Shown piece by piece: positions 7,903-14,943 of a DNA stretch of 17,444 nt. The position numbers and the translations under genes were made by a program. The DNA is taken from the NCBI GenBank assembly GCA_025934635.1, contig JAICWX010000186.1:1-17444 (forward strand), written 5' to 3'. Numbering within the stretch: the first letter of the stretch is position 1; each line of letters opens with the position of its first letter. Source of the DNA: Streptosporangiaceae bacterium. GTDB lineage: Bacteria > Actinomycetota > Actinomycetes > Streptosporangiales > Streptosporangiaceae. Below the pieces are notes generated by a model, which was given only the letters and a program-made list of their open reading frames with translations, was not told where the DNA came from and did not search any database.

Positions 7903-8510
7903 GTGGCGTCCGCCGGCACCTTGGGCTGGTCTTTCGCGATCCGCAGGAGGGCGTTGAAGGCCGCTACCGCGACGGCCGATCCGCCCTTCTCGGAGACGTT
8001 GCTGAGCGACGGCAGGCCGCTGACGCGCAACTCGTCCTTGGCCGCGGCCGCGCCGACGAAGCCGACCGGGACGCCGATGACCAGGGCGGGCTCGACTTGC
8101 CGGCTCATGATCTCGGCCAGCGCGGTCGGCGCGCAGCCGACCAGCCAGATCGCGCCGGGCCCGGCCTCGCCGTGGGCCAGCCGGACCGCGGCCGCGCTGA
8201 GCGTGAGGTTGGCCGTGCGGGCCAGCCGGGCCGACAGCGAGTCGCCGATCTTGCAGATGACCGGGTACCCGGTGATGCCCGCGGCGACCATGCCCACGTC
8301 CGCGATGACCGGCGCGCCGCGGCGCAGCGCCTCGACCCCGGCCGCCAGCGCCGACTCGTCGCAGACCAGGTCGGTGACGTAGTCGAAGTCGGCGGTGGCG
8401 TGGATGATCCGCTCGGTCACGGCGCGGGTCAGCGGGGGCAGCGCGGTCAGGTCGATCCGGGATCGCAGGATCCGGTACGACTCGGCCTCAATGGGGTGAA
8501 CCTCGGTCAT
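7899..8510 (-). CDS. cobH: Precorrin-8X methylmutase (CobH/CbiC)
   Basis: A 203-residue protein, a usual length for the family. It catalyses the 1,5-sigmatropic shift of the C11 methyl group to C12, converting precorrin-8X (or its cobalt form) to hydrogenobyrinate (or cobyrinate). The family segment ERIIHATADFDY at 33-44 carries the proposed catalytic histidine (His37). The middle contains GAPVIADVGMVAAGI and the C-terminal part GVPVGFVGAAAAKDEL, both characteristic. The ATG at 8508-8510 overlaps the upstream stop as ATGA and has a strong ribosome site GGGAGGT (8516-8522) five bases away. Its own stop overlaps the cbiX start by four bases. Whether its natural substrate carries cobalt is unknown. 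Confidence 0.95.
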   Translation of the reverse strand: MTEVHPIEAESYRILRSRIDLTALPPLTRAVTERIIHATADFDYVTDLVCDESALAAGVEALRRGAPVIADVGMVAAGITGYPVICKIGDSLSARLARTANLTLSAAAVRLAHGEAGPGAIWLVGCAPTALAEIMSRQVEPALVIGVPVGFVGAAAAKDELRVSGLPSLSNVSEKGGSAVAVAAFNALLRIAKDQPKVPADAT

Positions 8511-10237
8511 TCTCTACCTCCCACTGGCACATCTATCGCATCGGACCACTTGTAGTCGCGTGGCGTGACCATACGGCCGCCCTGCACGCGGGTGCGCGAG
8601 GAGCCGACCACGACCAGGGTGTGCATGTCGATGAGCAACGGGTCGAACCCGGCCAGCGTGGTGATCCCCGCGGCCTGCCCGGTCCGGCTGGCGTCGCGGA
8701 CCCAGCCGACCGGCGTGCCCGGCGGCCGGCGGGCGGCCAGCAGTTCCAGGGCCCGGCGCAGCTGCCAGTCCCGCTTGCGGCTGGCCGGGTTGTAGAAGCA
8801 GGTCACCAGGTCGCCGTCGGCCGCGGCGGCGATCCGCCGCTCGATCACCGGCCAGGCCGTGTGCAGGTCGGACAGGGAGATCATGACGTGGTCGTGGCCG
8901 AGCGGCGCGCCCAGCACCGCGGCCACGGCCAGCGCGGCGGTCACCCCGGGCACCACGGTCACGTCGATGTCGTCGCCCGCCAGGTCCAGGGCCGGGCTGC
9001 CCATGGCGTACACGCCCGCGTCGCCGGATCCGATCAGGGCGACCGCGTGCCCGGCCCGGGCCTGCGCCACCGCCGCGGCGGCCCGCTCCTGCTCCGCCCC
9101 CAGGCCGCTGGCCAGCACCCGCGTCCCCGGCCGGAGCAGGTCGGCGACCTGCTCCAGGTAGGCGTCAAGCCCGGCGACCACGGCGGCGCGGCGAAGCTCG
9201 GCCACCGCGCGCGGCGTCATCAGGTCCCGGGCGCCCGGCCCGATCCCGATCACCGCCAGCCGGCCCCGCGGCCGGACCCGGGCCACCGCCACGGTGGCGT
9301 GCGCGCTGGCCCGTTTGGCCGCCAGCAGCTCCGCGCCCGGCTCGAGCAGCACGGCCGCCTCGGCCACGCTCGGCGTGCCCACCGCGCGCCGGACCACCTC
9401 GCTCGGATGGGGCACCGGTACCGCCGCGAGCCGGCTGGCCGGGAAGGTGACCACCGGCCAGCCGCGTCCGGCGGCGGCCGCGAGCAGGCCCGCCTCGTCC
9501 GCCTTGGCATCCACCGTAGCTAGATGCCGAACGGATTTATGTGATACGCCCAGCTCAGCGAGCACGTCGTCAATGAGCTGGCCGATTTCCTCAGCGGGAG
9601 CGCCCCGGCTCGCGCCGACGCCGACACGCAGGGAAGGGGGGTGGAAGATGGCCACCCGTTCGGCCGGATGGATCTTCTGGTCGGTGACCACGACGGCGGG
9701 GACGCCTGGTTCGGGACGGTCGGTGCGCACGACGTTGGGGGGCAGGGCCGGGACCGGCCACTGCCGGCCGGTGGTGAAGGTGACGCGGTCTCCGGAGAGG
9801 ATCGCGGCGCCGACGGCGGCCAGGTCGCTGCCCGGGGCGACGGTGAAGCCCAGGTCGGCGCCGAAGTCATCGAGCCCGGCGCCGCCGGCCGCGTCGCTGG
9901 CGGTGGTGACGACCGGCTCGGCGCCCAGGACCGCGGCCACCCGGCGGGCCAGGTCGTTGCCGCCGGCCTGGTGCGCGCCGAGGACGGGGACCGCGTAGCG
10001 CAGGTTCTCGTCGACGCAGACCACCGCGGGGTCGGCGGTTTTGCTGGTGAGCAGGGGAGCGATCAGGCGGACGGTGGCGCCGGCGGCGAGGAAGGCCACG
10101 ATGGCGTCGCATTCGGCGAACGCGCGGGGCAGCGCCGTCGCGGCCGGGCCGTCGTAGCGGTGCGCATCGGGCCAGGCCTGCTCGAGCCTGCTCGCGGCCG
10201 TGCGGCCGGCCCTGGTCACGCTGATCAGGCCGATCAC
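8507..10237 (-). CDS. cobJ: CbiG-CobJ fusion: cobalt-precorrin-5A hydrolase plus precorrin-3B C17-methyltransferase
   Basis: A 576-residue two-part protein starting at GTG (10235-10237). Residues 1-322 are CbiG-like: an N-terminal domain (1-110, with CDAIVAFLAAGATVR), a middle region and a C-terminal domain starting near GVGASRGAPAEEI (206-218) with TVDAKADEAGLLAAA (241-255). CbiG opens the ring-A delta-lactone of cobalt-precorrin-5A and releases acetaldehyde. Residues 326-566 are a tetrapyrrole methylase of the CobJ/CbiH type, with GIGPGARDLMTPRA at 331-344 and GSGDAGVYAMGSP at 403-415. This domain methylates C17 and drives ring contraction. CbiG is an early-cobalt (anaerobic-type) enzyme, so the fusion raises the question of which route is run. 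The ribosome site is a plausible GGGGAAG at 10242-10248. Both ends overlap the neighbouring genes by four bases. Confidence 0.93.
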   Translation of the reverse strand: MIGLISVTRAGRTAASRLEQAWPDAHRYDGPAATALPRAFAECDAIVAFLAAGATVRLIAPLLTSKTADPAVVCVDENLRYAVPVLGAHQAGGNDLARRVAAVLGAEPVVTTASDAAGGAGLDDFGADLGFTVAPGSDLAAVGAAILSGDRVTFTTGRQWPVPALPPNVVRTDRPEPGVPAVVVTDQKIHPAERVAIFHPPSLRVGVGASRGAPAEEIGQLIDDVLAELGVSHKSVRHLATVDAKADEAGLLAAAAGRGWPVVTFPASRLAAVPVPHPSEVVRRAVGTPSVAEAAVLLEPGAELLAAKRASAHATVAVARVRPRGRLAVIGIGPGARDLMTPRAVAELRRAAVVAGLDAYLEQVADLLRPGTRVLASGLGAEQERAAAAVAQARAGHAVALIGSGDAGVYAMGSPALDLAGDDIDVTVVPGVTAALAVAAVLGAPLGHDHVMISLSDLHTAWPVIERRIAAAADGDLVTCFYNPASRKRDWQLRRALELLAARRPPGTPVGWVRDASRTGQAAGITTLAGFDPLLIDMHTLVVVGSSRTRVQGGRMVTPRDYKWSDAIDVPVGGRE

Positions 10238-11403
10238 CGGCTTCCCCAGACGACGAACACGGGATTCTGGGCGGCCAGCCGGTGCTGGCCGGCCGGGAGC
10301 GGGGCCAGCCGGGAGGCCTGGAGCTGGACGCCGTCGGCCTGGTAGCCGTGCGCGCTGAGCAGGGCCGCGGTCCCGGCGAGGCGGGAGACGGCGGCCAGCG
10401 TGACCACCATCCGGTCCGGGTTCGCCTGCCGGATCGCGGCTTCGAGGACGCCGTGGTCACCGCCGCCGGCGAAGACCGCGTCGGCCGGGGCCAGGCCGTC
10501 GAGGGCGCGGGGAGCGCGGCCGTGTTTTACCTGGACGCGGACGCCGTGCTGGGCGGCGTTGTGCTCGATCCTTTTGCATTGGGCTTGGTCGGACTCGATG
10601 GCGATGACATGGGCGCCGAAGCGGGCGCACTCGATCGCCACCGAGCCCGAGCCGGCGCCGACGTCCCAGATCACCCGGCCGGGGCCGGGGCCGAGCCGGG
10701 CCAGCACGAGCGCGCGGACCTCGGCCTTGGTGATCATCGAGTCGCGGTGGACGAACGCGTCCTCGGGCAGCGCCCAGCCGTCCGGGGCGCCCTGATGGCC
10801 GGCCAGCCAGCGCGGTTCGCCGGAGGGCTGCTCGTCCAGGCTGATGAGGATGTTGGGGTCGGCGGGATCGGTGATTTCTGACAGGAGGGCGACGTTTTCC
10901 TCTCCGGTGCCGAGGCGCTCGGCGATGTAGACGGTCTTGCCCGCCGCGATCAGGTGCTTGCCCAGGTCAACGGCCATCAGCGGAGCGGTGAGGATGGCGG
11001 CTTTGGGGTGCGCCAGGGCGGCGGCCAGGGCCTTTTTCTGGTCTCTTCCGTGAGCAGACAGGACCAGGGCGTCGTCCCAGTCCAGGCCGAGGCGGGCGAA
11101 GGCGAGCGCGACGGAGGAGACGGCCGGGATGACCGCGGGCGTGATGCCGCGGGCGCGCAGGGCGCGGACGATGCCGAAGAAGCCGGGATCGCCGGAGGCC
11201 AGCACGACGACGGGACCGGGGCTTCGGGTGACGGCGTCGAGGGCTGCGTCGAGACGCTTGAGCTCGATCAGTTGTGCGCCTTCGGCGGCCGGAACCGAGC
11301 GGAGGTGCCGGGGAGCGCCGATGACGGTTCTGGCCGCGGCGAGGGCCTTGGTGGCTGCTGGCCCGGGGGGACGGTCGTCGCAGCCGATGACGGTGACGTT
11401 CAT
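10234..11403 (-). CDS. cobL: Precorrin-6Y C5,15-methyltransferase (decarboxylating), CbiE-CbiT fusion
   Basis: A 389-residue protein matching the bifunctional CobL length. The N-terminal half (about 1-195) is a CbiE-type tetrapyrrole methylase with ASGDPGFFGIVRAL around 69-82; it methylates C5. The C-terminal half (about 212-389) is a CbiT-type Rossmann methyltransferase with TKAEVRAL at 225-232 and the S-adenosylmethionine loop DVGAGSGSVAIE at 247-258; it methylates C15 and decarboxylates the C12 acetate. The ATG at 11401-11403 overlaps the upstream stop as ATGA and has AGGAG at 11410-11414, six bases away. The order CobI-CobM, CobL, CbiG-CobJ, CobH follows pathway content but not reaction order. 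Confidence 0.95.
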   Translation of the reverse strand: MNVTVIGCDDRPPGPAATKALAAARTVIGAPRHLRSVPAAEGAQLIELKRLDAALDAVTRSPGPVVVLASGDPGFFGIVRALRARGITPAVIPAVSSVALAFARLGLDWDDALVLSAHGRDQKKALAAALAHPKAAILTAPLMAVDLGKHLIAAGKTVYIAERLGTGEENVALLSEITDPADPNILISLDEQPSGEPRWLAGHQGAPDGWALPEDAFVHRDSMITKAEVRALVLARLGPGPGRVIWDVGAGSGSVAIECARFGAHVIAIESDQAQCKRIEHNAAQHGVRVQVKHGRAPRALDGLAPADAVFAGGGDHGVLEAAIRQANPDRMVVTLAAVSRLAGTAALLSAHGYQADGVQLQASRLAPLPAGQHRLAAQNPVFVVWGSR

Positions 11404-12989
11404 TCCCGGCTCCTGAGCTGTTTCCTGGCCACGGGGTCGGCCCGGCGGAAGCCGTGGAAGTGGCCGGGGTGGTAGAGGTGGGACCGGCTGCCGCCGGCGG
11501 CCAGGCCGGGGCCGATCAGGACCAGCGTGTGCTTCCAGAGCTTGTGTTCCCTGATGGTTTCAGCCAGCTCGTCCAGGGTGGCCCTGACGATCAGCTCGTC
11601 CGGCCAGGTCACCTGGTAGGCGACCACGCACGGGGTGTCCGGCGGGTAGCCGCCCGCGAGCAGCTCCTCCTGGAGCTGGCCGGAGCGGGCGGCCGACAGG
11701 AACAGCGCCATCGTGGTGCCGTGCCGGGCGAACTTCCTGACCTGCTCGCCCGGCGGCATCGGCGTCTTGCCGCCGCCCAGCCTGGTCAAGATCACCGACT
11801 GGGCCACCTCGGGGATGGTCAGCTCGCGGCCGATCGCGGCGGCGACCGCGGTGAAGCTGGAGACGCCCGGCACGATCTCGGTGTCCAGGCCGAGGGCGTG
11901 GCACTGCTCGAGCTGCTCCTGGATCGCGCCCCACAGGGCGGGGTCGCCGGAGTGGACGCGGGCGACGGCCAGCTTGCGCCGGGCGGCCCGTTCGTAGTGG
12001 GGCAGGACGCCTTCCATGGGGAGCCGGGCCGAGTCGACGATTTCCGCGTCCGGACGGGCGTGGGCCAGTATCCGGTGGTCGACCAGGCTCGAGGCCCAGA
12101 TGACGATGTCGGCTCCCTGGATGGCGCGGGCACCGCGTTCGGTCAGCAGGTCGGGGGCGCCGGGGCCGGCGCCCACGAACACCACCCGTCCCGCGGGTCT
12201 CGGTTCCCGGCTCGGGGTCTCTTGGTTCGAAGTCGCGGCCAGGGATGAGCCGCGGGCGGGGCGGGCGGCGGGGACGATCAGGGTGGACAGGTACGGGACC
12301 TGCTGGCCGAGGGCTTCGGCCGCGGGGGCGATGAGCTCGCCGTCCAGGCCGAGGCGGGCGCCGATGACGGCGGCGTCCAGGCGGCCGGCGGCTTCGAGGC
12401 GGGCGCGCAGCGAGGCGGGCGCGGGGCTGGCGGCGGCGCCGACCTTGTAGCCGACCACGGTGCCGCCCTGGGCCAGGGCCTGGTCCAGGGCGGCCGGGGG
12501 GCCGTTGAGGGGGATGAGGGTGACTGGTTCGGTGCCTTCGGCCACCGAGATGCCCGCCCGGGAGGCCAGGTCCTGCAGGGCGGTGATGCCCGCGACCGTC
12601 TCGACCGTCACCTCCGGTACCAGGTCGCGGACGGTCTGGGCCAGGTAGCTGAAGGTGGAGTAGAGGTTGGGGTCGCCGAGGGTGCCGAACGCGACGGCCG
12701 CGGCGCCGTTGGTGAACGCGTCGGCTACCGCGGTCGCGGCGGCGTGCCAGGCGGCGGCGCGGCGGGGGGTGACGCCGCCGGTGTCGTTGAGCGCGAACTC
12801 CAGGCGCCTGACCCGGTCCGCCTTGACGTACTGGCGTACGATCGCCTCGGCGCGGCCTGGCTCCTGGGGTTCTCCGGTGGCGAGCACGGGGACCAGCACG
12901 ACGTCGGCTTCGCGGAGGACGCGGACGGCCTTGACCGTGACCAGTTCCGGGTCGCCGGGGCCGACGCCGACGCCGATCAGGCGCTTCAC
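11400..12989 (-). CDS. CobI-CobM fusion: precorrin-2 C20- and precorrin-4 C11-methyltransferases in one chain
   Basis: A 529-residue protein carrying two complete tetrapyrrole methylases. Residues 1-240 are CobI/CbiL-like: GVGPGDPELVTVKA at 8-21 and FGTLGDPNLYSTFSYL at 101-116, the latter typical of C20 methyltransferases. Residues 267-500 are CobM/CbiF-like: GAGPGAPDLLTERG at 273-286, RLPMEGVLPHYERA at 322-335 and HSGDPALWGAIQEQ at 346-359, typical of C11 methyltransferases. A roughly 25-residue Ala/Ser/Pro-rich linker (243-266) joins them, and a His-rich end (LYHPGHFHGF) closes the chain. The two steps are not consecutive, because C17 methylation and ring contraction lie between them. The start is GTG at 12987-12989, overlapping the cobB stop. 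No frameshift or internal stop separates the halves, so this is a true fusion in the sequence given. Confidence 0.93.
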   Translation of the reverse strand: MKRLIGVGVGPGDPELVTVKAVRVLREADVVLVPVLATGEPQEPGRAEAIVRQYVKADRVRRLEFALNDTGGVTPRRAAAWHAAATAVADAFTNGAAAVAFGTLGDPNLYSTFSYLAQTVRDLVPEVTVETVAGITALQDLASRAGISVAEGTEPVTLIPLNGPPAALDQALAQGGTVVGYKVGAAASPAPASLRARLEAAGRLDAAVIGARLGLDGELIAPAAEALGQQVPYLSTLIVPAARPARGSSLAATSNQETPSREPRPAGRVVFVGAGPGAPDLLTERGARAIQGADIVIWASSLVDHRILAHARPDAEIVDSARLPMEGVLPHYERAARRKLAVARVHSGDPALWGAIQEQLEQCHALGLDTEIVPGVSSFTAVAAAIGRELTIPEVAQSVILTRLGGGKTPMPPGEQVRKFARHGTTMALFLSAARSGQLQEELLAGGYPPDTPCVVAYQVTWPDELIVRATLDELAETIREHKLWKHTLVLIGPGLAAGGSRSHLYHPGHFHGFRRADPVARKQLRSRE

Positions 12990-14353
12990 GGGACCCTCGC
13001 CTTCGCGCTGGCGGCGGTGAACCTGGCCGCCGCGGCCGGGTGCCCGGCCCAGTGGGTGTGCAGGTAGGAGGCGACGACGTTGCCTTTGATGTGGCCGTCT
13101 GGTGTTCCGGTGCTGAGCGTCCAGGCGGGGTGCGGGCCGGCCTCGGGGGTGGCTGTCGTGCGGTGGAACTCGTGGCCGTGCACCACGTCACCGGCCTGGG
13201 CCAGCACCGAATCGGCGGCGGCGACGGCGCGCCGGTAGCCGAGGGTCAGCTTCGGGGTCATCGCGGCCTTGATGTCGAGGACGCCGCACATCGGCCGGCC
13301 GTCCAGCGTCCGCGCCAGGTAGAGCAGCCCGGCGCATTCGGCGGCGACCGGTGCGCCCCGGCGGGCCAGCGCGGCCACCTGCGCGCGGAGCCGCTCGTTG
13401 GCGGACAGGCCGGCCGCGTGGACCTCGGGGAAGCCGCCGCCGAGGATCAGCCCGTCCGTCCCGGCGGGCAGGTCCTCGTCGTGGAGGGGGTCGAACGGCG
13501 CGACCTGGGCGCCGGCCGCCGCCAGCAGCTCGGCCTGCTCGGTGTAGCCGAACGTGAAGGCGGCCCCGGCGGCGACGGCGATCACGGGGGGCGGGGTGCT
13601 GGTTTCTGGCGGCTCGGGAGGTACCCACGCGGGGGTGGTCAGGCCGGGAGCGCTGCGGGCCAGGGCGAGCAGGGCGTCCAGGTCGCAGTGAGCAGTGATC
13701 AGGTCGCCCATGGCGGTGATGGCCGGGCGCGCGGCCTGGTCGCGTTCGGCCGCCGGGATCAGGCCGAGGTGGCGGGACGGCGTGACGATGCCCTCGGTCC
13801 GCCTGATCGCGCCGAAGACCGGCATCTTGATAGCGGCGAGGGCGTCCCGGAGCAGGCGTTCGTGCCGGTCCGACGCGACCCGGTTCAGGATCACGCCGGC
13901 CACCGGGGTACCCGGGTCGAAGCCGGCGAAGCCGGACGCCAGGGCGGCCACCGAACGGCCGGCCCGGGCCGCGTCCACCACCAGCACCACGGGCGCGGCG
14001 AGCAGCCGGGCGACGTGCGCGGTCGAGCCGAAGCCGGGATCTCGTCCGAGGGCGGGATCGACGCCGTCGAACATGCCCATGACGCCCTCGATGACGGCTG
14101 TTTCCGCGCCGGCCGCGCCGTGCAGGAACAGCGGCGCGATCAGGTCCTCGCCGCACAGGAACGGGTCCAGGTTCCGGGGCGGGCGCCCGGTGGCCAGCGC
14201 GTGGTAACCGGGATCGATGTAGTCAGGGCCGACCTTGTGGCCGGAGACGGCGAGGCCTTTCTGGCGTAGCGCGGCCATCAGCCCGCAGGCCACGGTGGTC
14301 TTGCCGCAGCCGGACGCCGGGGCGGCGATGACCAGCCGGGGGATGGCTACCAC
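12986..14353 (-). CDS. cobB: Cobyrinate / hydrogenobyrinate a,c-diamide synthase
   Basis: A 455-residue ATP-dependent glutamine amidotransferase that amidates the a and c acetate side chains. The N-terminal domain has the P-loop APASGCGKTT at 11-20, SGHKVGPDYIDPGYH at 37-51 and EGVMGMFDG at 89-97. The C-terminal class I amidotransferase domain has LILGGGFPEVHA at 302-313, the nucleophilic Cys340 in AAECAGLLYL, GHEFHR at 393-398 and a catalytic His in SYLHTHW (429-435). All key residues are present and the length is normal. The likely start is GTG at 14351-14353, overlapping the cobO stop by seven bases with AGAAGGG upstream. CbiA (cobalt substrate) and CobB (metal-free substrate) cannot be told apart from sequence alone; cobB is used here by convention. 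Confidence 0.95.
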   Translation of the reverse strand: MVAIPRLVIAAPASGCGKTTVACGLMAALRQKGLAVSGHKVGPDYIDPGYHALATGRPPRNLDPFLCGEDLIAPLFLHGAAGAETAVIEGVMGMFDGVDPALGRDPGFGSTAHVARLLAAPVVLVVDAARAGRSVAALASGFAGFDPGTPVAGVILNRVASDRHERLLRDALAAIKMPVFGAIRRTEGIVTPSRHLGLIPAAERDQAARPAITAMGDLITAHCDLDALLALARSAPGLTTPAWVPPEPPETSTPPPVIAVAAGAAFTFGYTEQAELLAAAGAQVAPFDPLHDEDLPAGTDGLILGGGFPEVHAAGLSANERLRAQVAALARRGAPVAAECAGLLYLARTLDGRPMCGVLDIKAAMTPKLTLGYRRAVAAADSVLAQAGDVVHGHEFHRTTATPEAGPHPAWTLSTGTPDGHIKGNVVASYLHTHWAGHPAAAARFTAASAKARVP

Positions 14354-14943
14354 TCAATGCCCTTCTGCCCCTTCTGGCCCGCGTCCATCGGGTGCTTGAC
14401 CTTGGTCATCTCCGTCACCAGGTCGGCCGCGTCCAGGAGCCGGGGGTCGGCGTCCCGCCCGGTGATCACCACGTGCTGCTGGCCGGGCCGGGCGGCGAGG
14501 GTCTCGATGACCTCGGCGGCGTCCACCCAGCCCCACTTCATCGGGTAGGTGAACTCGTCGAGCACGTAGAGACGGTACGTCTGCGCGGCCAGGTCGCGCT
14601 TGATCTGCGCCCAGCCCTCGGCGGCTTCGGTGGCGTGGTTTTCGGTGTCGCGCTGGATCCAGGACCAGCCCTCCCCCATCTTGTGCCAGGTGACCGTGCC
14701 CCCCTGGCCGGTCTCGCCCAGCGTCTTCAGCGCCCGCTCCTCGCCGACCTTCCACTTGGCCGACTTGACGAACTGGAAGACGCCCACCGGCCAGCCCTGG
14801 TTCCAGGCCCGCAGGGCCAGCCCGAAGGCGGCGGTGGACTTCCCCTTGCCCGGGCCGGTGTGCACGACGAGCAGCGCGCGGTTCCGCCGCTGCCGGGTGG
14901 TCAGGCCGTCGTCCGGGACGTTGTCCGGGGTGCCCTGCGGCAT
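14347..14943 (-). CDS. cobO: Cob(I)yrinic acid a,c-diamide adenosyltransferase (CobO/BtuR type)
   Basis: A 198-residue ATP:corrinoid adenosyltransferase that transfers the adenosyl group of ATP to reduced cobalt. It has the P-loop HTGPGKGKST at 28-37, the acidic VLDEFTY at 127-133, TGRDADP at 161-167 and EMTKVKHP at 178-185. It ends in the family signature of repeated Lys-Gly pairs, KGQKGIEW. The ATG at 14941-14943 shares one base with the stop of the upstream chelatase gene (TGATG), so translation is probably coupled. Placement directly before cobB fits its substrate, the a,c-diamide. Confidence 0.96.
   Translation of the reverse strand: MPQGTPDNVPDDGLTTRQRRNRALLVVHTGPGKGKSTAAFGLALRAWNQGWPVGVFQFVKSAKWKVGEERALKTLGETGQGGTVTWHKMGEGWSWIQRDTENHATEAAEGWAQIKRDLAAQTYRLYVLDEFTYPMKWGWVDAAEVIETLAARPGQQHVVITGRDADPRLLDAADLVTEMTKVKHPMDAGQKGQKGIEW

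Noticed and set aside
13040..14269. Long plus-strand open frame opposite cobB
   Set aside because: Low-complexity Gly/Arg/Val composition; the minus-strand frame carries an intact P-loop and amidotransferase active site.
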